Under the pieces are notes generated by a model. It did no database searches. It saw only the letters and a program-made list of their open reading frames with translations, and was not told the origin of the DNA. The translations under genes and the position numbers were made by a program. From Nibrella saemangeumensis (GTDB lineage: Bacteria; Bacteroidota; Bacteroidia; Cytophagales; Spirosomataceae), in assembly GCF_039541915.1 (NCBI RefSeq), contig NZ_BAABHD010000084.1, positions 682,001 to 746,000 of the forward strand: a stretch of 64,000 bases of DNA. The letters run 5' to 3'. This document shows positions 8,974 through 17,193 of the stretch, piece by piece. Positions within the stretch are counted from its first letter, which is position 1. Each line of letters opens with the position of its first letter.

Positions 8974-10011
8974 ATGGCCGTATTCCTAGGCGTTCTGTTT
9001 CACGCTATCGGGGGCTTTGCTTCCGGAAGTTTTTATCTGCCGTACAAGAAAGTGAAGGGGTGGGCCTGGGAGAGTTACTGGCTCGCCGGTGGTATTTTCT
9101 CCTGGCTGATTGCTCCGCTGCTGCTGGGTGTCCTCACAATTCCAAATCTGTTTGGAGTGCTGGCGCAGTCGAACACCGAAACGCTCTGGTGGACGTATTT
9201 CTGGGGGGTGCTGTGGGGTTTTGGCGGCCTGACCTTCGGGCTGGCGATGCGCTACCTGGGTTTATCGCTGGGCATGGCTGTGGCGCTGGGGCTCTGCGCG
9301 GTTTTTGGTACCCTGGTGCCGCCAATCTGGGAGGGCCGTTTCGGGGCCCTGCTCAGCACCCTGTCCGGTCAGGTAATCGTGCTGGGGTTAGCCGTTTGTG
9401 TGTTGGGTATCGTGATCTGCGGCATCGCCGGTATGATGAAGGAGAAGAACCTGACAACAGAGGCCAAGCAAGAAGCCATTGCCGAATTTGACATGAAGAA
9501 AGGTATTCTGGTGGCTGTATTTTCCGGTATCATGAGCGCTTGTTTTTCCTTCGGGCTGACGGCCGGGCAACCTATTGCCGAACTGGCCGTTCAAAACGGA
9601 GCCGACTCGCTGTACATGAACAATGCCCCGCTGGTCATTATTCTGCTGGGTGGCCTGACCACCAACGCGATCTGGAGCATTTACCTGAACATCCGCAACC
9701 GCACCTATACCGACTACGCCGATTTGTCGGCACCCCGGCTTTGGAACATTCTATTCTGTGCCATGGCCGGGTTTACCTGGTACTTTCAGTTTTTCTTCTA
9801 CGGCATGGGCGACAGCAAAATGGGCGAGTACCGCTTCTCCGGCTGGACCCTGCACATGGCCTTCATCATCGCGTTCAGCAGCTTCTGGGGCCTCTACCTG
9901 CACGAATGGAAAGGGGCCAACCGGCCTACCATGCGCACCATTACGCTCGGTATCCTGACGGTGGTGCTGTCTACGGTCGTTGTGGGCATTGGTAACTATC
10001 TGGCGGAATAG
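8974..10011 (+). CDS. rhaT: L-rhamnose/proton symporter RhaT
   Basis: Inner-membrane sugar:H+ symporter of the RhaT family (drug/metabolite transporter superfamily), 345 residues with about ten hydrophobic segments. The N-terminus (VLFHAIGGFASGSFYLPYKK), GWAWESYWL and the middle LGLSLGMAVALGLCAVFGTL are typical of RhaT. It brings rhamnose into the cytoplasm for the pathway that includes the divergent rhaEW. The start is the ATG at 8974. A TATTTTTC sequence at 8918-8925 (7 of 8 defined or free positions of TAnnTTTG) could be its -7 element, but no convincing -33 element precedes it. The gene ends in an inverted repeat built from octamers. Confidence 0.93.
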   Translation: MAVFLGVLFHAIGGFASGSFYLPYKKVKGWAWESYWLAGGIFSWLIAPLLLGVLTIPNLFGVLAQSNTETLWWTYFWGVLWGFGGLTFGLAMRYLGLSLGMAVALGLCAVFGTLVPPIWEGRFGALLSTLSGQVIVLGLAVCVLGIVICGIAGMMKEKNLTTEAKQEAIAEFDMKKGILVAVFSGIMSACFSFGLTAGQPIAELAVQNGADSLYMNNAPLVIILLGGLTTNAIWSIYLNIRNRTYTDYADLSAPRLWNILFCAMAGFTWYFQFFFYGMGDSKMGEYRFSGWTLHMAFIIAFSSFWGLYLHEWKGANRPTMRTITLGILTVVLSTVVVGIGNYLAE

Positions 10012-10012
10012 A

Positions 10013-10083
10013 TACTTGGTTGACTGGTTCATCCGTTGATTGATATTGGCAGCTAATCAACCAATGAACCAGTCAACCAAGTA
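10013..10083 (+). terminator. Long inverted repeat after rhaT, built from octamer units
   Basis: Arms TACTTGGTTGACTGGTTCAT (10013-10032) and its exact complement (10064-10083) pair over 20 bp, and the pairing continues inward with two mismatches. Each arm is itself an array of 8-base units of the form nnnnAACC. It begins 1 bp after the rhaT stop, so it probably works as a terminator or mRNA stabiliser. Confidence 0.6.
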
Positions 10084-10086
10084 ACC
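10055..10086. repeat. Octamer repeat array (nnnnAACC), copy 1
   Basis: Four consecutive units AATCAACC, AATGAACC, AGTCAACC and AAGTAACC give a strict 8-base period with a conserved AACC and variable first half. A second array of the same type lies at 10651-10694, on the other side of the small gene between them. Confidence 0.7.
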
Positions 10087-10195
10087 AGCAACAAAGACCG
10101 GTTACCGTTGGCTCAATCGGTATAGCAAAGGGTTGACATTGGCGGGAGGAATCAGGAAATTCAGGTAAACCAATCGGGAATCTTTCCTTACCGCT

Positions 10196-10654
10196 ATGAA
10201 AAAGGGCATCCTCTTTTTGCTATTGGCAGGCCTGCTTCCTTTGTCTGGCCTGCGTCTGGTTGGGGCACCGGATATCACCGGTTCCTGGCGAATGTCGTCT
10301 CATCGGGTTGACCCGGCTCGAAACGCAATAGCGGATATTTACGAACATTTCAAGAGTACGTACGGTGGCTGCCGCGAAGATATGGGAATGACCTTCAACG
10401 CCGATGGCAGCGTGAAAGTCATTCCGATCAAAGGCTGTCAGAATCCCCTGGGCGCGTTGATGATGAAAGCCGTAATGGGTTCGGCGGCCGCTACCACCTG
10501 GCAGGCCACTGACCAGAAGATCACCCTGAAAGACCGGAAAGGCAACCAGCAGGAATATGATCTGCAGGTAAACGGCAGCACCATGACGTGGGGTTTCGAC
10601 ACTAAAGACAAAGAGGGCGTTGTCCGCCACACAGTCGAGTTCCGGAAAGAATAA
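10196..10654 (+). CDS. Exported lipocalin-like small protein
   Basis: A 152-residue protein with a signal peptide (MKKGILFLLLAGLLPLSG, cleavage near 24-25). The remainder begins DITGSWRMSS and has alternating beta-strand segments (MTFNADGSVKVIP, TWQATDQKITLKDRKG, YDLQVNGSTMTWGF), the look of Bacteroidota lipocalin-like domains that start with a GSW or GTW motif. Two Cys residues (GGCRED and KGCQNP) could form a disulfide. Ligand and role are unknown. It is a lone plus-strand gene between two octamer-repeat arrays and converges on the ABC permease gene. Confidence 0.7.
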   Translation: MKKGILFLLLAGLLPLSGLRLVGAPDITGSWRMSSHRVDPARNAIADIYEHFKSTYGGCREDMGMTFNADGSVKVIPIKGCQNPLGALMMKAVMGSAAATTWQATDQKITLKDRKGNQQEYDLQVNGSTMTWGFDTKDKEGVVRHTVEFRKE

Positions 10655-10694
10655 CCAACTGAACCAATTAACCGATTAACCGATCAGCCAGTTT
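10651..10694. repeat. Octamer repeat array (nnnnAACC), copy 2
   Basis: Units AATTAACC, GATTAACC, GATCAGCC and AGTTTACC follow each other with an 8-base period directly after the stop codon of the lipocalin-like gene. This is the same unit type as at 10055-10086. The array occupies the convergent gap before the ABC permease stop codon. Confidence 0.65.
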
Positions 10695-10699
10695 ACCAA

Positions 10700-13102
10700 T
10701 TACTCATACGCCAGCGCTTCCCGGGTGGTAATCTTATTGGCCCGGCGGGCGGGAAATACCGTGGCCAGATACGTACCAATCCCAATAATACCGATCCAGA
10801 CACCCATAGCCAGTGGTGAAACCGTAAGCCCCAGCGGTGTGCGGAACGACATATTGCCGATAAAACGGCCCAGCCACACCGATAGGGCCAGCGAAAAAAC
10901 CACGGCGAGTGCGATGCTCAGGGCCCCGATGACCAGCCCTTCCCACACAATCAGGTTGCGGATGGTGGTTGGTGTGGCACCGATGGCCCGCATCACGCCG
11001 ATTTCGCGGGTCCGTTCCAAAATGCTCATGCTCATGGTGGATAGTAGTCCAAGCGTACCCACCAGCGCCATCAGTATGGCCATGGCCAGCAGGGAGTTGA
11101 TCAGGATGCCCATGTGACCGGCAATGGCATTGCGCAGGAGCCAGACGGGTACACTCGCCCGCACCGAGATGCTTTGCTGCTCCAGGATCGTTTCTACCTC
11201 GCGGGTTTTGCCGGCAACATACGTTCGTGAGCGGTCGGTGAAGCCAATGCGCAGCAGATTAGCCTGTCCGGCTGATCCCACATACCGGGCGTACGCTTCT
11301 GCGGAAACATAAGCAGTGGCGGGTGAGCCCACATCTTCCGTAAAGCCGACGATGGTCCAGGCTGTTGCTTTTCCGTCTACCGAAAGGGTAATCGTATCCC
11401 CAAGCTCGAGATCTTTACTGCGGGCTAATTGGTTTAATACCACCTCTGCTGCTTCCGGCTTACTGAGCCAGCGTCCTTCGGTCAGATTAGCCTTCAACAG
11501 TTTGGTGTCAATGGATAGTGCCTGCATGGTAAAGCTGCCGTGCCCTTTATCGGGGTAGGTGTGGGTAATGTCGTAAGGACCGGCTTTCCGGACTGAAGCC
11601 GAAGCTGAGTTGCCGGATTCCACAACGTTTATCCCGGCGATTATTTTTAGTTTTGGTATAAGGACGTTTGGCTGAATAGGCTCGTTTAGCCGAATCTCCA
11701 GATCATACAACCGCTGGGTGTAGATCCGGCGCAGGTTGTTGTTCCAGGCTTCCGATACATTCAGGGCGGTCATAAACAGGGCACCGCCGGCTGCCAGCAA
11801 GCCGAGCGTCAGCGTTAGGCGGGCGGGCTGGCGAAAGACATTACGGAGCGACAGCCTGACCGTATCGCCCAGCCACTGACCCCGGCTTAGGGAGACAAGC
11901 CAGGCCGAACGGATGGGTTTGGTTTGCGATACGCCGTAATTATCCAGCGCCTGCCGCACCGACCGGCGACTCCCCCGGATGACCGGAACCGACACCGCCA
12001 GCAGGGGAACGAGAATACCGGCTCCGGCCTGCACCAGCATTACCCAGAACGGAATGGCGCTATCCGTCAGTTCGAGGTTGAGCATCACTGCAATGCGGTT
12101 ATAAAGCACCGAGGCCGCCAGCCGACTGAGCGGAATGCCGATGACCAGCGCCGTTACACACAGCAGGAGCAGCATAAACAGGTACAGTCTGGCAATCTGC
12201 CGGGAGTTGGCCCCGATAGCTTTCATCACCCCAATCTGGCGGACCTGCTTCACCATCAACGTGGCCATCGATGTAGCCACTAGCAGCGAACCCAGAAGCA
12301 GAATCAGGAAGCTGAAGACAATGAAAATTGACATCACGGCGTTCATCTGCCCCTGGTGCGGGTGCTTGTTTGGCGGTGGCACCTGGATCTCATGAATGGT
12401 ATACCCCCGCTTTTCCAGCCAGGCCGACACCATACCGGCCTGCCGGGTTATGTGCGGAGCGGAATTTGAGTTGGTACTTACCTGCATTTTGAGTTGATCG
12501 AAGCCCTGGGTTTCGCCCAGCCAGCGGAGGGTTTCCAGAGTAATGTACCCATAGCCGGCCTGTTCCTGCCAGGCGGGTGCCAGCCCAGGATCGTGGACGA
12601 TACCGCTAATGCGCATTGTCCTGGGCGCACCATGCCGCGTTTTAACAGTAATGTTGGCACCTTCGGCGGCCTCCATCATGTCCAGCGCCGTGCGTTCAAC
12701 CAGTATGGTTCCTGCAGGCGGTTCCGTAGCGCCGGACACCCAGTGGAATGTACTGATGCGGAGGTTGCTGAAATCATCCATCACAAACAGCAACAGCGGG
12801 TACCACTTATCGCCGACCTTCATGCGGGCTACCAGCGTAGCGCGTCGGGCAGCTTCCCGGATGCCGGGCATCGTTTTTACACGATCGACTAACTCCTGCG
12901 AAATAGCCTGTTCCAGTTCAATGGTGGCCGAAGCCGGCCGGGTACCCAGGTAATTCGTAGTCATCTCCCGTTTGACAACGGCGTAACCACCTAAGATGCA
13001 GCCGATGCCGAACACACCGATGGCAATCGCCAGCACCAGCATAAAATTCATGGTATAGTCGGACGTAACGTCCCGCAAAACTTTAAGGTATCTGATCTTC
13101 AT
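10700..13102 (-). CDS. ABC transporter permease, MacB/LolC-like with two FtsX domains
   Basis: Inner-membrane permease of 800 residues. It has an N-terminal transmembrane segment (about 18-42), an extracytoplasmic MacB-type periplasmic domain, then FtsX-type membrane bundles at about 265-400 and 680-795, with a second extracytoplasmic domain between about 455 and 665. This duplicated FtsX layout fits the AttF/MacB-like exporters that move lipoproteins, peptides or antibiotics mechanically rather than through a channel. The ATPase gene ends 13 bp upstream, so the two form one transporter. Substrate unknown; the AraC-type regulator upstream of both suggests envelope-stress or drug response. Confidence 0.88.
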   Translation of the reverse strand: MKIRYLKVLRDVTSDYTMNFMLVLAIAIGVFGIGCILGGYAVVKREMTTNYLGTRPASATIELEQAISQELVDRVKTMPGIREAARRATLVARMKVGDKWYPLLLFVMDDFSNLRISTFHWVSGATEPPAGTILVERTALDMMEAAEGANITVKTRHGAPRTMRISGIVHDPGLAPAWQEQAGYGYITLETLRWLGETQGFDQLKMQVSTNSNSAPHITRQAGMVSAWLEKRGYTIHEIQVPPPNKHPHQGQMNAVMSIFIVFSFLILLLGSLLVATSMATLMVKQVRQIGVMKAIGANSRQIARLYLFMLLLLCVTALVIGIPLSRLAASVLYNRIAVMLNLELTDSAIPFWVMLVQAGAGILVPLLAVSVPVIRGSRRSVRQALDNYGVSQTKPIRSAWLVSLSRGQWLGDTVRLSLRNVFRQPARLTLTLGLLAAGGALFMTALNVSEAWNNNLRRIYTQRLYDLEIRLNEPIQPNVLIPKLKIIAGINVVESGNSASASVRKAGPYDITHTYPDKGHGSFTMQALSIDTKLLKANLTEGRWLSKPEAAEVVLNQLARSKDLELGDTITLSVDGKATAWTIVGFTEDVGSPATAYVSAEAYARYVGSAGQANLLRIGFTDRSRTYVAGKTREVETILEQQSISVRASVPVWLLRNAIAGHMGILINSLLAMAILMALVGTLGLLSTMSMSILERTREIGVMRAIGATPTTIRNLIVWEGLVIGALSIALAVVFSLALSVWLGRFIGNMSFRTPLGLTVSPLAMGVWIGIIGIGTYLATVFPARRANKITTREALAYE

Positions 13103-13115
13103 GGCATTGTCTGGT

Positions 13116-13850
13116 TCAGGCAGTTACGGCCGGTGCGTTGACAATTTCTCCGTCGGCCAGGGCAATGGTATGCTCAAACCAGGCAGAGAACTCTTTCTCG
13201 TGGGTGACCACAATGACCGTTTTACCGGCCTGCGCCAGCGACGCAAACAGCTGGAAAATAGACGAGGCCGTTTGTGAATCCAGGTTGCCGGTGGGTTCGT
13301 CGGCCACGATGACCGGTGGGTCGTTGGCCAGAGCGCGGGCGATGGCGGCCCGCTGCTGCTGACCACCCGACAGCGCCGACGGAAACTTATCGGCCTGGTC
13401 GCCGATGCCCACCTGATGCAGCAGCTGGAGCGCCCGCTCGTTGCGTTCTTTTTTCGGGTAGGTGTCGCAGAAATCCATTGGCAGCATCACGTTCTCCAGA
13501 ATGGTCAGCGTGGGCAGCAACTGAAAGAATTGGAACACCACGCCGATGTTGCGGCCGCGCCAGGAGGCCAGCGCACTTTCCGGTAGTTTGTCGATGCGTA
13601 TACCGTTGATCGTGATACTTCCTTCGGAGGGTTTGTCGATGCCGGTAATCAGGTTAAGCAGGGTTGATTTGCCGCTGCCCGATTTGCCGGTTACGGCCAC
13701 TAATTGCCCGGCCTCAATGCGGAGGTTCACTTGTTTCAGTGCCTGAAAGGCACCAGCGGCTAACGTAAACGATTTGCTGACGTTGACCAGTTCGATGACA
13801 TGTTTGGGTTGCACCTTGTTCGTTGTTTTTGAGGCAATATTGGCGAACAA
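13116..13850 (-). CDS. ABC transporter ATP-binding protein (LolD/MacB type)
   Basis: Cytoplasmic ATPase subunit partnering the permease just downstream. It shows Walker A GKSGSGKST, the Q-loop VFQFFQLLPTLT, signature LSGGQQQRAAIARAL, Walker B VIVADEPTGNLDS and switch His in VVTHEKEF, all intact. FFQLLPTLTILENVMLPM is typical of the LolD/MacB/FtsE subfamily. The open frame begins with TTG at 13850; a GTG at 13814 would give MQPKHVIELVNVSKSF, closer to the usual family start, so the first 12 codons are doubtful. Confidence 0.9.
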   Translation of the reverse strand: MFANIASKTTNKVQPKHVIELVNVSKSFTLAAGAFQALKQVNLRIEAGQLVAVTGKSGSGKSTLLNLITGIDKPSEGSITINGIRIDKLPESALASWRGRNIGVVFQFFQLLPTLTILENVMLPMDFCDTYPKKERNERALQLLHQVGIGDQADKFPSALSGGQQQRAAIARALANDPPVIVADEPTGNLDSQTASSIFQLFASLAQAGKTVIVVTHEKEFSAWFEHTIALADGEIVNAPAVTA

Positions 13851-13907
13851 AGGCCGGTGAGTCGTCTGGCGGAATCCACCTGGACGTCTTATATGCCGTT
13901 GGGCGTG

Positions 13908-15122
13908 TTACTTCGACAGGGTTTGCAGGTATTCGCTTGGCGTGAGGCCGGTAAAGCGTTTGAAGATGAGGTTGAAGGTGGATTTGGATTTGAAGCCGGC
14001 TTCCAGCGCCAGTCCCAGCAGATTGTAGTGTTTCATGGCCGGGTTGTTCATGAACGCCTTCACCTGCTCGACTCGGTACTTGTTGACAAAATTGTAGAAG
14101 TTATTGCCCACACCTTCGTTGATGAGCTGCGACAACTCACTCCGGCTGAGGTTAAGCCGCTTGGCCAGGCTGCTGAGCGTCAGTTCGGGATCGAGGTAGG
14201 GCTTTTCGTCGGCCATAAACCGGAGCAGGCGGTCGATCAGTTGCTGATCCGGCTTTCGGATTTCCGGCTCCGGGGTAGGAACGGATACGGATGGAGGTAC
14301 TACATCGGTCTGGGTTTGGTCAAGATGGAAAATTTCTTTCTGCAGGATGCCCTTGTAGCCGAGCGCAAAGACCGATAGCGAGAAAACCACCGCAATTGTG
14401 CGACCGACCCACACCGAGTTGCCATGGTGAATCAGATTAAGCAGCACGAGCAGGAAAAAGAGCAGGATACCCAGGAACACCCCCATGAAAAACTGCACCC
14501 AGGCCAGGCTTACGTTTTCTGTATTGGAGACCTCCTGCTCCACCAACTGCCGGTACGCCTGCCACCGCTTGTTGATAAGGTACAAATACCCCGAAAACTG
14601 GATGACCATGAATACCCAGAACGAAATGGCCAACCAGCCGCGATGCCCGTTCAGAAAGGCCACAGCCGTGCTGTCGGAGAAATATCGGTTCAGCGTCGTC
14701 GACAGAAGAATAACCGTCAGGAACGGAATGAAATGCAGCATCAGGCGAAATGACCAACGGGTACGGTGGCCAGTCAGTTCCTGCATGTACAGCCATAGCA
14801 GTGGCCCAATCAGCAGAAACGTAGGGTCGCCCAGCGAAAACACGTTGGCCGAGAAATGATTGATAACCCGGCCGGCATACTGGATGTGCAGGATGCTGAA
14901 CGACATCGCTAGCAGCAGAATAGACAGAAACAGGTTGGCCCGGCTCTCCCGCACCGACTTGCTGGTAAGCAGTAAGGTCACAAACACGCCGAGGACAACA
15001 CCCGCGTTGGTGATAATGAGTGAAAGCTGTTCGAAAAATGCCGCCAAAGGAATCTGGGTACGCAGAGTGAAACACGAATTATCCCTGTAAAAATAGGCAT
15101 TGTGGCTATAACTCGCGTCCAA
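13908..15122 (-). CDS. Membrane-anchored AraC-family transcriptional regulator
   Basis: The N-terminal part (about 30-250) holds seven or so hydrophobic helices; the C-terminus (about 300-404) is an AraC-type double helix-turn-helix (LTLSSLAKRLNLSRSELSQ, LGLALEAGFKSKSTFN, GLTPSEYLQ). This 7TM-plus-HTH architecture is common in Bacteroidota and lets a regulator sense membrane or envelope signals. It is 57 bp upstream of the ABC exporter genes in the same orientation, so it probably controls them. The frame opens with TTG at 15122; a TTG at 15047 (before AAFFEQLSLI) is a plausible alternative and would remove 25 residues lacking membrane character. Confidence 0.85.
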   Translation of the reverse strand: MDASYSHNAYFYRDNSCFTLRTQIPLAAFFEQLSLIITNAGVVLGVFVTLLLTSKSVRESRANLFLSILLLAMSFSILHIQYAGRVINHFSANVFSLGDPTFLLIGPLLWLYMQELTGHRTRWSFRLMLHFIPFLTVILLSTTLNRYFSDSTAVAFLNGHRGWLAISFWVFMVIQFSGYLYLINKRWQAYRQLVEQEVSNTENVSLAWVQFFMGVFLGILLFFLLVLLNLIHHGNSVWVGRTIAVVFSLSVFALGYKGILQKEIFHLDQTQTDVVPPSVSVPTPEPEIRKPDQQLIDRLLRFMADEKPYLDPELTLSSLAKRLNLSRSELSQLINEGVGNNFYNFVNKYRVEQVKAFMNNPAMKHYNLLGLALEAGFKSKSTFNLIFKRFTGLTPSEYLQTLSK

Positions 15123-15156
15123 CGGGATGCTGGTGGACTAGTTGAGTAGCTACCAT

Positions 15157-15443
15157 CTAGCTAATCAACCCAAGCAACGCGTCCTTCCGGCTGAGGGACA
15201 CGTTAACCGACGAGTTGTCACTCATGATGAGGTAGCCTCCTTCGCCCCGGACATAGCGCTCAATCTCGTTCAGGTTGACCAGGTAGGAGTGGTGAACCCG
15301 CATGAAGGAGTGGCCTTCCAGCAGTTCCTCTACATCTTTAGATTACGGGAGACCAGGATTTTCCGGCCGTTCTTCAGGAAGAAATACGTGTAATTACCGT
15401 CCGACTCGCAGCGGATAATAGCCTCTAGCGGTACCATCTCGAA
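15157..15443 (-). pseudogene. Frameshifted LytTR DNA-binding domain remnant
   Basis: Reading the minus strand from about 15443, one frame encodes MVPLEAIIRCESDG then YTYFFLKNGRKILVSRNLK and stops at TAG. Shifting by one base near 15343 restores KDVEELLEGHSFMRVHHSYL and NEIERYVRGEGGYLIMS, ending at a TAG at 15157. Together these make a nearly complete LytTR domain, so a single-base deletion has broken it. The receiver domain expected upstream in LytTR response regulators is absent, and an in-frame TAG precedes the fragment. It lies immediately upstream of the AraC-type regulator gene and is probably the relic of an earlier regulator of the same locus. Confidence 0.8.
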
Positions 15444-15621
15444 ACCCTAAAAGCACTATCCAACTTAAAGCTATCGCTGCCGGGATGCTATTCAGATTGT
15501 GTACCTGCACGGGAAGGTCGTATAACTGACGAAATACCTGTATACTGTACAAAGCTGATGTATCAATCTATTGTGTAAATAAGGCGTTGTCCGGCATACG
15601 AATGCGTTCCGACGTGAATGA

Positions 15622-15669
15622 CAAACGGGTTGTTCCAGTTACCTGCTCAGTACTGGGACAACCCGTTTG
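15622..15669 (-). terminator. Hairpin terminator of the ZU5-like lipoprotein gene
   Basis: Arms CAAACGGGTTGTTCCAGT (15622-15639) and ACTGGGACAACCCGTTTG (15652-15669) pair over 18 bp with one G-U type mismatch and a 12-base loop. It begins 15 bp after the stop codon of the minus-strand gene. Confidence 0.75.
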
Positions 15670-15683
15670 CTGGTTATTAGCCT

Positions 15684-17039
15684 TTATTTGGTCCTTTTGA
15701 TGCGGAAAAATCCTTCAATTCGGACTGTGCTCTCTGACATTTCTTTGCCGGGGTACAGAACGCCGGCCTTCTCCAGTTCAAACTTACCAATCACATAATC
15801 CCCAACCGGGCCGAAGCGGTAGAAGGATAGGGCACCGGGACTGGCGTAGAGAACCCGGCCTACCCGGTATTGGTGCAGGTACATCAACTCGCCGGCCTTA
15901 TCGGACAGGTTAAAGGAGGGAAAGCCTTCTAACCGCCAGGGTTGTACGAATGTCTTATAGGTGAGCAGGTTGTCTGTCCCCACTTCAGATTCCACTAGTG
16001 GTGGGTATGCCTGAATATTAACCCCCGATAGATTACCGCTGTCGGTTCCGCCTGTGTTGATCGACACAAAGGCTCCGCCGGCGGTTGACAGCAGTTGCGC
16101 ACCGGCTCCGGACAGGGTGTGTACCCATTTGCCGCCGTTGATCCGGTAGGTCAGCCCTTCGGCTCCGATGTATACATTCGACACCAGCCACAGCTCTTTG
16201 TAGGGTTTGCCGTCAATGACCGTGGGGCCATTCAGTTTAATGCTGATGGCTACCGGGTTGCGGGCCGGTGGAACGGAAGGCGCCGTGTACGAAGCCTTAA
16301 AGGCGGCCGGAACCAGTTTGCCTTCACCCGCCAGTTTCCAGGTGCTGTAATCAACTACCGTACTGGGCGATTCAAACGGCTCCGGCACGTCGGTATCCTG
16401 AACAATAGGCACCAGTAAATCCTCCGTCAGCAGATTCACTGACAATACCAGGTTACCTCCTGGTTTTACAAACCCTACCTCCGGCATCAGCACAGCCCGT
16501 TGCAGGACACTCCAGTCGCTGAAATGGGTCGTTTCGACGCTGAGGGTGTGGGCGTCTGTATTGACCTTGCTGGTGGCGGCCAGTACCCACACGCCCTTGC
16601 TGTTCTGGTACGCCAGACTAAGCGCTTCGGCTACGGTGCCCAGCAGCAACGCCGGATCGTAGCGAACGGTGATGGTAACCGGTTTTTTGAAGGTTGTGCC
16701 GTGGGGAGCCAGCCGGAAGCCCGCTCCCAGCGACTGCGGACCCGTGCTGCTGATCGGCTGAATACTGAACGTCTGGGCCGTTTCAACCGCTCCGGCCGGT
16801 ACGGTAATGGTCAGCCGCTCGTCGGCCGAAGTTAGTTTGCCGCCTTGCGGACCAATGGTGGTTGTAGTAGCGTTGCCCAGGGGTTTACCTACGGTATATA
16901 CTTTACCCGGTCGGGCGGTAGGCTTGTCGGTGGATGGCTTGCCTGATCCGCCGGGGTTAACCACCTCAGTGGGCTCTTTGCAGGATAGCGTCACGAGGGT
17001 GAGCGTTACGCCCAGCAGTAAGGAGAATAGCTTGTTCAT
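15684..17039 (-). CDS. Lipoprotein with ZU5-like domain
   Basis: A 451-residue exported lipoprotein. The lipobox is TLSC (Cys20) after a hydrophobic leader. A Pro/Thr/Lys-rich linker (about 22-55) leads into a ZU5-like beta domain (about 58-175), recognised by TIGPQGGKL, LTITVPAGAVE, LAPHGTTFKKPVTITVRYD and the closing HFSDWSVLQ. The remaining 270 residues are beta-rich with no family I recognise. It is a stand-alone minus-strand gene with its own terminator. A surface-binding or structural role is possible, but nothing in the sequence shows a ligand or catalytic site. Confidence 0.75.
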   Translation of the reverse strand: MNKLFSLLLGVTLTLVTLSCKEPTEVVNPGGSGKPSTDKPTARPGKVYTVGKPLGNATTTTIGPQGGKLTSADERLTITVPAGAVETAQTFSIQPISSTGPQSLGAGFRLAPHGTTFKKPVTITVRYDPALLLGTVAEALSLAYQNSKGVWVLAATSKVNTDAHTLSVETTHFSDWSVLQRAVLMPEVGFVKPGGNLVLSVNLLTEDLLVPIVQDTDVPEPFESPSTVVDYSTWKLAGEGKLVPAAFKASYTAPSVPPARNPVAISIKLNGPTVIDGKPYKELWLVSNVYIGAEGLTYRINGGKWVHTLSGAGAQLLSTAGGAFVSINTGGTDSGNLSGVNIQAYPPLVESEVGTDNLLTYKTFVQPWRLEGFPSFNLSDKAGELMYLHQYRVGRVLYASPGALSFYRFGPVGDYVIGKFELEKAGVLYPGKEMSESTVRIEGFFRIKRTK

Positions 17040-17193
17040 TGGTGTGGTTGTTTACTTTATGCCCCAAAGTTGCCACCCTAACCCAGCCTGACCAGTGGAC
17101 AAATTGCCGAAACGGAAAAAGCCGCTCATGAAGCGACTTTTCGGTGAGGTAATAAGCCCCGGTTCCATCGGGCGGGGCATTGATTTTCAAGGA

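Noticed and set aside
10013..10694. Octamer arrays considered as a CRISPR array
   Set aside because: The period is 8 bases with no 25-40 base repeat/spacer structure and no cas genes nearby.
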